A stretch of 64,000 nucleotides of DNA from Defluviicoccus sp. bin129. GTDB lineage: Bacteria; Pseudomonadota; Alphaproteobacteria; MPNO01. Of this stretch, positions 15,254 through 23,385 are shown in pieces. The number at the start of each line of letters is the position of its first letter. Position 1 is the first letter of the stretch. A program made the translations under genes and the position numbers. The notes beneath the pieces are model-generated. The model ran no database searches and was not told where the DNA came from. It saw nothing but the letters and a program-made list of their open reading frames with translations. The stretch lies in NCBI GenBank assembly GCA_002239065.1, contig MPNO01000008.1:1-64000 (forward strand), read 5' to 3'.

Positions 15254-16620
15254 GCGGAACCCCGTGGCATTTCGGGTCTGATCCAGGCGCCGGTGCCCGG
15301 CTCGGCCACGCTCCCGCCGCGCGTCCAGACCGGTCGTCCACGCAGATAGGTTGCCTCCGCCCGGTAGGCGAGGCGGCGCCCGGCATACGGGCTCCAGTCG
15401 ACGACATTGTTGCCCGACGCCGCGGGGTCGTAGCGGTGCTCGTCCGGCACCAGCACGGCGATATCGGCATCCCGGCCCGCCGCCAGCGCACCCTTTTGCC
15501 GGTCGATGCGGAACAGCCGGGCCGGGTTCTCCGCCAGCAGCCGCGCCGCCCAGGTCATCGGCAGACCGCGTTCCGCGAGTCCGGTCGCAAGCAGCGGAAC
15601 CAGCGCCTCCAGCCCCGGCGCGCCGGAGGCGTTGTCCAGCATGTCGTTCCGGGTCTTGCGTTCCAGCGACCAGCTCACGTGATCCGTCGAGACGATGGCG
15701 ATGTTGCCGTCCGCGAGGTGCCGCCACAGCGCCTCGCGCTCCGCCCGTCCGCGGATCGGCGGGTTGATCTTGGCCACCCCGGCGAGCCGGCTCACGTCGT
15801 CCTCCTCGCTCAGCGTGAGATAGTGGATGCAGGCCTAGGCGGTCGCCCGGTAGCCCTGGTCGCGGTAGGCCCGCGCCATCTCGTAGCCGCGGCCGAGCGA
15901 GCAATGGACGACATGGGCGGCGCAGCCCGTGGCGACGCCGAGCTCGTAGACCTCCGCCATCGCGAGCAGCTCCGAGATCGCGGGGCGCGACAGGCCATGG
16001 GCCAGGTAGTCCGCCCGCCCGCTCGCCCGGGTCTCGGAGAGCGCCGCCCGTATCACCTCCTCGTTCTCGTTGTGCACGCCGGCCATCAGGTCGAAGCGCG
16101 CGATCTCGGCGAAGCAGTCATGCATGGTCTGCGGCGGGATGCGCGGGAAGCGCTCCGGGTGGGTGCCGAAGGTCGAGAACTTGAAGGCGGCGGCGCCGGC
16201 CTCGACCATGGCGGCGATGTGGCGCGGTCCGTCGTCGGGGTGGACGGTGCCGTAGAGCGCGAAATCGATCCGCGCCTGGGATGCGGCCTGCTCCGCCTTC
16301 GTCTTCAGCCGCCCGGCGGTGCAGATCAGCTGGCCGTCGTCATAGGGCATGTCGACGATGGTCGTCACCCCGCCCGCCGCCGCCGAGCGCGTCGACCACA
16401 GAAAATCCTCCTGGTCGGCCTGGGAGCGCGAATGGACCTGCCCGTCGATCGCGCCCGGCAGGATCAGCCCGCCGGTAAAGTCCTCCACCGTCGCTGCGCC
16501 CGGCGCCGGGCCGTCGCCGATCCCCGCGACCTTGCCGTCGCGCATCGCGACATGGCCGCGCTCGACCACGCGCTCGGGGAGCACGATGTCGCCGATCAGG
16601 ACGAGATCGAAATCGGACAT
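15250..16620 (-). pseudogene. hydantoinase/dihydroorotase-family cyclic amidohydrolase, interrupted by in-frame TAG
   Basis: The 456-codon frame from the ATG at 16620 encodes a dihydropyrimidinase/allantoinase-like protein, but codon 262 (15837-15835) is TAG. The text around it, YRATA-stop-ACIHYLTL, aligns with the family VETCPHYLTL, so a conserved Glu codon GAG most likely became TAG by one base change. The frame is otherwise intact on both sides. The usual HxH metal motif reads DGQVHSRSQ (residues 59-67), with Gln in place of the first His, and the carbamylated Lys seems present as K148. It follows the UbiD gene by 59 bases and overlaps the next gene by GTGA. A recent pseudogene, a strain variant or a sequencing error are all possible. 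Confidence 0.82.
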
Positions 16621-16679
16621 GAGGCGAGGATTTCCCAGCGGCTCATTCGGCGCAAACGAATTCTCGAGGCTCCGATCCT

Positions 16680-18044
16680 TCAATAGAGGTCGAGGTCGCG
16701 GCGAATCCGCGCGAGCACATCTGCCGGCGGGCGGGCGAATTCGGACCGGCTGCCGGGCTCTCCGTCGCCCGGACGGGTGGTCGCGACCATGCCGATCTTG
16801 GTCACCGTCAGGTTCTCGTGCACCGGATCGCAGCGGTCGGCCTTGACGCCCGGCAGGACGATCAGATCCTCCTCGCCGCGGAAGCGCGCGGCGAGCGACC
16901 ATTCGACCCGCTTCCAGTCATGCGGGTCGACGTCGTCGTCGACGGCAATCACCAGCTTCAGGAGATTGACCAGCCCCATCGCCAGCATGACCGCGCGCTT
17001 GCCTTCGCCCGGGCGCGGGCGGTGCATCGCGATGACCGCGTGCAGCCGGCCCATCCCCCCGTCGGTGACAACCACGCTGCGTACCGCCGGGATCGTCCGC
17101 GACAGCTCATGGCGCAGCGTGGCCCCGATCGCGACCGCCCCCAGCAGGCAATGCTCCGATGCGAAGCCCGGCAGGATCGCCTGGAATATCGCGTCCTTCC
17201 GCCGCGTCACGCAGCGGATCTCGCCCGCGATGCCCGGCCCGTAGCGGACATAGAACCCGGGGAACTCAGACACCGGGCCCTCCTCGATCGGCTGGTCGGG
17301 GCGGAGCACGCCCTCGAGCACGATCTCGGCCTCGGCGGGAATTTCGAGCCCGACCGTGCGGCAGGGGACGAGCTCCACCGGCTCGCCCAGCAACCCGCCC
17401 GCGATCCCGAACTCGTCGCGCCCGAGATCGACATACATCTGCGAGGCCAGCAGCACCGCGGGGTGGTTGCCGATGGCGACCGCGAACTCCAGCGGCTCGC
17501 CGCGCGCCCCGGCCTTGCGCGCCAGAATGTTGAGATGATGGTTGGCCGCGATCCCCGCCATCACCCGGTTGCCGCCCTCGAGCCTCAGCCTGGCGATGGA
17601 AAGGTTGCGACGGCCCGTCTCGGGGTCGCGGGCGACGATCACGCCGGCGGTGATATAGGGCGCCGTCTCCCGCTCGAACCAGCGCGGCACCGGCAGCAGC
17701 GCAGCCAGGTCGGGCGCGCCGTCGAAGACCTCGTCCTGCACCGGGCCGTGATCGACGGTCACCGGCGGGACCGGGCCCGCGACCGCCGCGGCGCAATGGT
17801 CGTCGAGGGCTTCGGGCGCGATGCCGAAGGCGAGCGCGAAGCGCGGGCGCGAGTTGAGAACGTTGCCGACCACGGCGAGCCCCGGCCCGTCGACGGTCTC
17901 GAAGAGCTGCGCCGGGCCCGTGTCGCGCAGCCCGAGGATCGCGCCGATCTCGAATTCCGGGTGGACGCGGCGGGTCACCCGCTGGAGCGCGCCCGCGCCT
18001 TCCAGCCGGTCGAGAAACTGCCTCAGGCTCGGTTTGTTCGACAT
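16680..18044 (-). CDS. UbiD-family decarboxylase
   Basis: A 454-residue member of the UbiD family of prenylated-FMN decarboxylases. The active-site trio is recognisable: an Arg in NLSIARLRL (R152 or R154) and the two Glu in EGPVSEF (E255, E260), with the standard five-residue spacing. Here the common GE is SE. It lies 25 bases after the TRAP large permease and ahead of the hydantoinase-like gene. This suggests removal of a carboxyl group from an imported unsaturated ring acid before or after ring hydrolysis (inference). No ubiX is nearby, so prenyl-FMN would come from elsewhere in the genome. Confidence 0.88.
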   Translation of the reverse strand: MSNKPSLRQFLDRLEGAGALQRVTRRVHPEFEIGAILGLRDTGPAQLFETVDGPGLAVVGNVLNSRPRFALAFGIAPEALDDHCAAAVAGPVPPVTVDHGPVQDEVFDGAPDLAALLPVPRWFERETAPYITAGVIVARDPETGRRNLSIARLRLEGGNRVMAGIAANHHLNILARKAGARGEPLEFAVAIGNHPAVLLASQMYVDLGRDEFGIAGGLLGEPVELVPCRTVGLEIPAEAEIVLEGVLRPDQPIEEGPVSEFPGFYVRYGPGIAGEIRCVTRRKDAIFQAILPGFASEHCLLGAVAIGATLRHELSRTIPAVRSVVVTDGGMGRLHAVIAMHRPRPGEGKRAVMLAMGLVNLLKLVIAVDDDVDPHDWKRVEWSLAARFRGEEDLIVLPGVKADRCDPVHENLTVTKIGMVATTRPGDGEPGSRSEFARPPADVLARIRRDLDLY

Positions 18045-18069
18045 TTCCGCCTCGAATCCGCCTCGACCG

Positions 18070-19386
18070 TCACCACATCCCGGGCAGCAGCAGGCTGAGG
18101 ACCGGGAAGTTGAGCAATATCCCGATGCGCACGATATCGCTCGCCACGAACGGCAGCACGCCGCGATAGGTCTCGGTCATCGGCACGTCCCGCGCCGCGG
18201 CGCCGATCACGAACAGGTTAAGCCCGAAGGGCGGCGTGATCATGCCCACCTCGACCGCGGTCAGGCACATGATGCCGAACCAGACCAGGATCTGCGCCTC
18301 GCTCAGCCCGAGGTCGATCCTGAGCAGGATCGGCAGGAACACCGGGATGGTGAGCAGGATCATCGAGAGCGATTCCATGACGCAGCCGAACACGACGTAG
18401 AGCAGCAGCATCGCCGCCACCAGGAGCAGCGGCGGCACGTCGAGCGCGAGGATCAGCTCGGCCAGCGTCACCGGGAGCTGGCTGAGCGCGAGGAAGGCGT
18501 TGAACACGGTGGCGCCGAGCAGGATCAGCGCGATGAAGGCCGTGGTCTTCGCGGTCTCCAGCAGGCTGTCGCGCAGCTCGTGCCAGCCGAGCCTGCCGCC
18601 CGCGAGACCGATGATCGCGATCACGCTGGCGCCCACCCCGGCCCCTTCGGTGGGCGAGAACCAGCCGAGATAGATCCCGCCGATCACCAGGCCGAAGATC
18701 AGGGCGAAGGACCAGATCCCGCGCAGGCTCAACACCCGCTGGACCCAGCCGATTCTCTCGTCGGCCGGGGCGCTTCCGCCCTTGAGGCGGACGACGATCG
18801 CGATCACCGCCATGTAGCCCAGCGCGGCGAGGAAGCCGGGGATCACCGCGGCGATGAACAGCGCGCCGATCGATTGCTCGGTATAGATCGCGTAGATCAC
18901 CAGGATCACCGAGGGCGGGATCAGGATGCCCAGCGTTCCGCCCGCCGCCAGCACGCCGGTGGAGAACGAAGGGTCGTAGCCGCGGCGCGACATCTCGGGC
19001 AGCGCCACCTGGGTCATCGTCGCCGCGGTCGCCAGCGACGAGCCGCAGATCGCGCCGAACATGGCGCAGCCGCCGACCGTCGCCATGGCGAGCCCGCCGC
19101 GCCAGTGGCCGATCCAGGCGCGGGCCGAGTCGAACAGCGCCTCGTTGATCCGGGCCTTGGTCGCGAACTGCCCCATCAGGACGAACAGGGGGATGACGAT
19201 CAGCGAGTAGCTGGAAAAGCGCTCGTAGGTGAGCGACTTCATGACGTCGAGAAACGCCGCCGGCCCGGCGAGCAGCGCATAGCCGAGCCCGCCCGAAAAG
19301 AGCATCGCGACGGCGATGGGGACCCGAAGCCCGGCCAGCACCAGGGTCAGTACGAACAGCGACGCGCCGACCGCGAACCCTTCCAT
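18070..19386 (-). CDS. dctM: TRAP transporter large permease (DctM)
   Basis: A 438-residue polytopic DctM subunit with about twelve hydrophobic segments. Typical phrases are GGCAMFGAICGSSLATAATM near residue 105, LAAGGTLGILIPPS near 150 and VEVGMITPPFGLNLFVI near 375-390. It couples sodium-driven uptake to the periplasmic binding protein. It follows the small permease by 12 bases and precedes the UbiD gene by 25, so importer and decarboxylase are one transcription unit. The solute is probably an organic acid related to the downstream ring-hydrolysing enzymes. Confidence 0.93.
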   Translation of the reverse strand: MEGFAVGASLFVLTLVLAGLRVPIAVAMLFSGGLGYALLAGPAAFLDVMKSLTYERFSSYSLIVIPLFVLMGQFATKARINEALFDSARAWIGHWRGGLAMATVGGCAMFGAICGSSLATAATMTQVALPEMSRRGYDPSFSTGVLAAGGTLGILIPPSVILVIYAIYTEQSIGALFIAAVIPGFLAALGYMAVIAIVVRLKGGSAPADERIGWVQRVLSLRGIWSFALIFGLVIGGIYLGWFSPTEGAGVGASVIAIIGLAGGRLGWHELRDSLLETAKTTAFIALILLGATVFNAFLALSQLPVTLAELILALDVPPLLLVAAMLLLYVVFGCVMESLSMILLTIPVFLPILLRIDLGLSEAQILVWFGIMCLTAVEVGMITPPFGLNLFVIGAAARDVPMTETYRGVLPFVASDIVRIGILLNFPVLSLLLPGMW

Positions 19387-19398
19387 CCCGCGCCGCGC

Positions 19399-19920
19399 TC
19401 ACACGGCGCCGGCCACGCGGCGCCACTGAACGACATTGACGTAGAGCGCCACCACCACCCAGAGCATGCAGGGAAGGATCGCGCCCGCATATCCGATCGA
19501 CAGCGGGATTCGCAGGAACATCGTGGCGTCGTCCGCCATATGGGCATCGATGCCGCCCGCGATCAGCCGCCACAGCACGACCGCGGCGACGATGGAGAAC
19601 AGCACGCCGGCGGCGAAATCGAGCAGCGCGGTCGTGCGCGCCGCGACCAGGCGCTCGACCAGCTCGATGATCACATTGGCCCGCTCGAAGTGGCAGTAGG
19701 GCAGGAAGGCCGCGATGGCGACCGCGCCGAGCAGCTCGACCACCTCGGAATCGCCGAGCACCGGGGCGGCGAAGACGGCGGCGCTGACCACGTTGGCCGA
19801 TACGAACAGCATGGCGCAGAGGAGGAGCGCGCCGCCGGCCAGCGCCGTCACTTCGCAGGCGCGGCGGAGCAGCGCGCCCATCCCGGCCGCGGGCGCGCCG
19901 TCGTCCCCTCCGTTCCGCAT
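19399..19920 (-). CDS. dctQ: TRAP transporter small permease (DctQ)
   Basis: A 173-residue membrane protein with four hydrophobic segments and the DctQ pattern, including VLGDSEVVELLGAVAIAAFLPYCHFERANVIIEL in the middle. I use the ATG at 19920 (RNGGDDGAP follows) because upstream codons overlap the binding protein gene and are not conserved. It sits 13 bases after dctP and 12 before dctM, the standard order for a TRAP system. Confidence 0.88.
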   Translation of the reverse strand: MRNGGDDGAPAAGMGALLRRACEVTALAGGALLLCAMLFVSANVVSAAVFAAPVLGDSEVVELLGAVAIAAFLPYCHFERANVIIELVERLVAARTTALLDFAAGVLFSIVAAVVLWRLIAGGIDAHMADDATMFLRIPLSIGYAGAILPCMLWVVVALYVNVVQWRRVAGAV

Positions 19921-19933
19921 GCCGAGGCGAACT

Positions 19934-20980
19934 CTATTTCCGGTACTTGTCCGCCAGCGCGCGGAGATCGGCCAGCATCTTCGGGCCGTCCTTGCCGAGG
20001 CTCGACATCTCCTCGGCCCAGGCCTGGATCGCCGGCTCGACCTGCTTCTTCCAGCGCGCGAGCTCGGCATCCCCGATCCGGATGATCTCGTTGCCGCGGG
20101 CGAGCGCCGCGTCCTTGGACTTGCGGTTCGCTTCGTCCCAGATCCTGCCCAGGCTGTGCGCGTAATCGAACCCCGAGCGGTCGAGGATGTGCTTGCGCAG
20201 ATCGGCCGGCAGGCGATCGAGGGATTTGCGGTTCATCAGCGTCGCCAGCATCGTGTTATAGACCGGCACGTCGGTGTGGTACTTGGTCACCTCGTGCAGC
20301 TTGAACGGGGTCATCACCCCCCAGTTGATCATCAGGGCGTTGAACTGGCCGCGCGACAGCGCCTCGTAGACCTGGGGCAGCGGCAACCCGCCCGGCACGG
20401 CGCCGAGCAGGCGCGCCGCCATGCCGACATAGCGTGACGGAACCCGCACCTTGAGCCCCTTGAAATCCTCCATCCGCCGGACCGGGCGCTTCGGGGTGTG
20501 GATCGTCGCCGGATCGGTCGAGTGGATCGAGATCACGTGGTACTGGGCGTACTCGTCCCGCAGGTGCATGTCGTAGAACGCCATCGCCACCTGGCTCATC
20601 ACCTCGGAGCCGTGGCCGATGAAGGGCAGCTCGAGCCCCGCGGAGCCCTTGAACTTGTTGGGGGTGTAGCCGGGCAGGGTATAGCCCACGTCGACCACCC
20701 CGTCCTCGACCTGCTTCGCCAGATTGGGCGCCTTGCCGCCGAGCTGCATCGCCGGGAACACCTGGACGGCGATGCGCCCGCCCGACGCAGCCTCGACCGC
20801 CTTGCCCCAGGGCACGAGATGCCTGGTGTGATCGTTCGACCGCGGCGACAGGAAATGGTGGATCTTGAGCGTAAAGTCCGCGGCGAAGGTTTCACCCCCG
20901 GCCACCGTGAGAATGGCGGCGGCGAGGGCGGCGCGGGCCGCCGAGCCGGCGAGCCCTCTTCGCGAGCAAGTTTTCATCAC
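19934..20980 (-). CDS. dctP: TRAP transporter substrate-binding protein (DctP)
   Basis: A 348-residue periplasmic binding protein. The signal peptide ends near residue 33 (ILTVAGGETFAADF). The DctP fold is seen in the PAMQLGG loop, YTPNKFKGSAGLELPFI, and MEDFKGLKVRVPSR, whose Arg normally binds the substrate carboxylate. It is the first gene of the minus-strand importer-UbiD-hydrolase operon. The 150 bases upstream (20981-21130) separate it from the ornithine-cyclodeaminase-like gene and could contain its promoter, but I see no clear boxes. Confidence 0.92.
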   Translation of the reverse strand: MMKTCSRRGLAGSAARAALAAAILTVAGGETFAADFTLKIHHFLSPRSNDHTRHLVPWGKAVEAASGGRIAVQVFPAMQLGGKAPNLAKQVEDGVVDVGYTLPGYTPNKFKGSAGLELPFIGHGSEVMSQVAMAFYDMHLRDEYAQYHVISIHSTDPATIHTPKRPVRRMEDFKGLKVRVPSRYVGMAARLLGAVPGGLPLPQVYEALSRGQFNALMINWGVMTPFKLHEVTKYHTDVPVYNTMLATLMNRKSLDRLPADLRKHILDRSGFDYAHSLGRIWDEANRKSKDAALARGNEIIRIGDAELARWKKQVEPAIQAWAEEMSSLGKDGPKMLADLRALADKYRK

Positions 20981-21130
20981 TCGTCTCCCGTCCGTGATTG
21001 CGAGTTCGTCCGCCCCGCCGGAAGGACTCCGGCGTTCGGCCGTCTCGTCCCCATCAAAGCCTATGAGACGGCTCCTGGCGACCGAAATTCCATAAGCGGA
21101 AGTCCGCCAGGCGCCGCGCGGGCGCGCAAC

Positions 21131-22132
21131 TCAGTACGGAAGCACCCGGCCCACACCGTCACGGCGCGCCTTTGCCATGAACATGGCCGCCAGGGCGATA
21201 TCGGAGATTGCCTGGCCGCGGTGCCAGAAAAGTATCGTCTCGGCATCGTTTTCACGCCCGGGCCGGTCGCCGTTGACGATCTGGCCGATCTCGGCGTGCA
21301 GGTTCTCCTGGGTGAGCGCGCCGCTGTCGACCTGATGGCGCAGCGCGCCGTAGGGGCCGGCGTGAGCATGAGACCAGGTATCGATGACGACCTTGTCGCA
21401 GACGTCGAGGAATCCGTCCTCCAGCGCGCTCTGGCTGCCGTAGGGGATGACCAGAGATCCCGGCTTGACCCATTCCGACCTGAACAGCGGTTCGGGCCGG
21501 ACAAGCCGCGTCGCCTCGACGATCACGTCGGCGCCGCGGATCGCCTCTTCCCAGGTCGAGCAGACGACCACCCTTGCCGCCGCCTCGCCCGCCAGACGCG
21601 CGGCCAGCGCTTCGCGGCTTTCCGCGCGGCGGGAATGGATGCGGATCTCCTCGAAGTCGAACAGGGCGGCGATCAGCCGGACGTTCCAGTAGGAGCTCCC
21701 GCGCGCGCCGATATTGGCAAGCACCCTAGGCGCCCGCGGCGCGAGGTGCCTCGCGCCCGTCGCCGAGACCGCGCCGGTGCGCATGTCGGTGATGTGGGAC
21801 GCATCGACGATCGCGACCGGCACGCCCGAATCCGGGCGCATGAGCAGGATGTACCCGAGCTCGGACGCCAGACCCAGCTTGTAGTTCGGCACGAAATCGC
21901 CGACGACCTTGAAGCCCGCGAGGTCGAGATGCGCCAGATATCCGGCCAGGATGTTGAAGAAGCCCTGGTTGGTGGGATCGTGACGCAGGTTGGCACGGGG
22001 ATTCTGGACGTATTCTCCCCTCCCCTGGGCCGCGAAGGCCTGTTCCACCGCCTCCACGATCTCGGAATCCTCTATCTCGATCCGGCTGATATCGTCCCGA
22101 TCGAGATACAGTATCTCCAGCCCTTCGCTCAT
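21131..22132 (-). CDS. ornithine cyclodeaminase/mu-crystallin family protein
   Basis: A 333-residue NAD(P)-dependent enzyme of the ornithine cyclodeaminase/mu-crystallin family. The N-terminal dimerisation half contains IVEAVEQAFAAQGRGEY and VPNYKLGLASELGYILLM; the Rossmann half has ANIGARGSSYWNVRLIAAL near 170-190. Members include ornithine, alanine and other amino-acid or imino-acid dehydrogenases, and the family name does not fix the substrate. It is upstream of and codirectional with the TRAP-UbiD-hydrolase genes, 150 bases away, so it may act on the amino-acid product of that pathway (inference). Confidence 0.85.
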   Translation of the reverse strand: MSEGLEILYLDRDDISRIEIEDSEIVEAVEQAFAAQGRGEYVQNPRANLRHDPTNQGFFNILAGYLAHLDLAGFKVVGDFVPNYKLGLASELGYILLMRPDSGVPVAIVDASHITDMRTGAVSATGARHLAPRAPRVLANIGARGSSYWNVRLIAALFDFEEIRIHSRRAESREALAARLAGEAAARVVVCSTWEEAIRGADVIVEATRLVRPEPLFRSEWVKPGSLVIPYGSQSALEDGFLDVCDKVVIDTWSHAHAGPYGALRHQVDSGALTQENLHAEIGQIVNGDRPGRENDAETILFWHRGQAISDIALAAMFMAKARRDGVGRVLPY

Positions 22133-22511
22133 GCGGCACGCGTCCTCGTTCGGGCCCCACCCCGGTTCGCGCGGGGTTAGGCGCGGTGCGACGGGCACGG
22201 CCATCGCCCGGCCCGGGCGGGAGAATGGCACGGGGACCGCGAACGATCCATGTACGCCCATGACAATGCGGCTGAAGGGTCGTTCCACGGAAGCCGCCGG
22301 CGGCGCGGCGTGCCGCGCTCGATCGGGCGCGGAAGGACGACCTGATGACGACCCGCATCCAGCCACCAGGGCCAGCCTTCCGGCGCATAATGTCGCTCTC
22401 AAATTGCGCCGGAAATGCGATATGCTGAGGGTGGCCGCGGCACGGGAGAACGACCATGTCCCCGAAGACGATGGACCCTCGGTACATCTCCCTGTCAGTG
22501 TCGGTCGCGCG
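22133..22511. other. gene-free divergent intergenic region
   Basis: These 379 bases separate the ornithine-cyclodeaminase-like gene (minus) from a periplasmic-binding-like gene (plus). I find no convincing gene, RNA or strong palindrome. The region should contain the promoters of both genes, and the last 150 bases are somewhat less GC-rich. An upstream extension of the plus-strand gene is open here but carries no family similarity. Confidence 0.5.
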
Positions 22512-23324
22512 ATGCATTTGATCGCCAATACCAGAATGTACGGGGCGGGCGAGCAATGCCGCCGTCTCTGGACCGAACTCGTGGGGTTTGTCTCGCGCGA
22601 TTCGGGGGTTCCGCTGGAGATCGTGGAACACGCGGCTCCGGCGCCCATCGAGGACTTATGGAATCGGCCCGACATGGGGCTGGTCCAGATGTGCGGCTGG
22701 CCCTATTGGCGGTCGGATCCGCGGCCCAACCTGGTTGCCGCTCCGGTCCTCGATCATGACTATTGCAGCGACCGGGCGCTGTACTGGACCGACATGGTCG
22801 TGCGCGGCGACGAGGAGGCGGGCCGGCTCGAGGATCTCTTCGAGGGTCGGCTGGGCTGGACCGTCGACCATTCCCATTCCGGTTACAACGCGCCGAGATG
22901 GATGCTGCTGCCCCATTTTCAGAGGGCCGGCAAACCCCTGTTTTCCCAAAGTCTCGGCCCATACAAATCGCCGATCGGGATCATCAACGCATTGCTGGAA
23001 AATGAAATCGATGTCGGCCCCGTGGATGGATATTTCCACCTGCTGCTGGAGCGCCATCGCCCGGAGCTCGCGTCGAAGATACGCACGATCGCCGTATCCG
23101 ATCCCGCGCCGATGCCGCCCTTTGTCGCGTCGCGCGGGATTTCCGCCGGGGACCTCGAGAGCTTGCGAAATTCGGCCCTGCACGCTCACCTGGCTCCCGC
23201 CGCCAGGACGGTCATGGAAGACCTGGCCATACGCAGGTTCGTCGTACCGGAGACCGGGTTCTACGAAGCAACGGAGTCGTGGAGCCGGGACGCCATCGCA
23301 CACGGGTACGAGCGGCCGGCCTGA
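22512..23324 (+). CDS. PhnD/transferrin-like periplasmic-binding-fold protein without signal peptide
   Basis: A 270-residue protein resembling the PhnD-like phosphonate/phosphite binding family. It starts directly with the first domain strand (HLIANTRMYGAGEQCRRLW), and has the family features WNRPDMGLVQMCGWPYW, DHSHSGYNAPRWMLLPH and NEIDVGPVDGYFHLLLER. There is no signal peptide at the ATG at 22512; no alternative start supplies one. No ABC permease or ATPase is nearby. It could be a cytoplasmic ligand sensor or enzyme built on this fold, or its start may lie elsewhere. Substrate unknown. Confidence 0.7.
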   Translation: MHLIANTRMYGAGEQCRRLWTELVGFVSRDSGVPLEIVEHAAPAPIEDLWNRPDMGLVQMCGWPYWRSDPRPNLVAAPVLDHDYCSDRALYWTDMVVRGDEEAGRLEDLFEGRLGWTVDHSHSGYNAPRWMLLPHFQRAGKPLFSQSLGPYKSPIGIINALLENEIDVGPVDGYFHLLLERHRPELASKIRTIAVSDPAPMPPFVASRGISAGDLESLRNSALHAHLAPAARTVMEDLAIRRFVVPETGFYEATESWSRDAIAHGYERPA

Positions 23325-23358
23325 CCCGCCTTTCTCACCGGCGTCACCGCCGGCGGGC
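23322..23358 (+). terminator. hairpin after the PhnD-like gene
   Basis: A perfect 6-bp stem, CCGGCG (23338-23343) and CGCCGG (23348-23353), encloses TCAC just past the stop codon. The preceding CCCGCCTTTCTCACCG matches 15 of 16 bases of the hairpin sequence at 39221-39236. It lacks a T run, so it may be an RNA-stability hairpin or a short dispersed repeat rather than an intrinsic terminator. Confidence 0.4.
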
Positions 23359-23385
23359 CGCCTCAGCCGCCCCGAAACCGCAGGG

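Noticed and set aside
15835..15837. TAG decoded as pyrrolysine
   Set aside because: No pyl genes or downstream insertion structure are seen, and family alignment places an ordinary Glu here; a point mutation is simpler.
22133..22511. N-terminal extension of the PhnD-like protein into the upstream gap
   Set aside because: The frame is open, but the added residues are Arg/Ala-rich, have no signal-peptide character and no similarity to the family.
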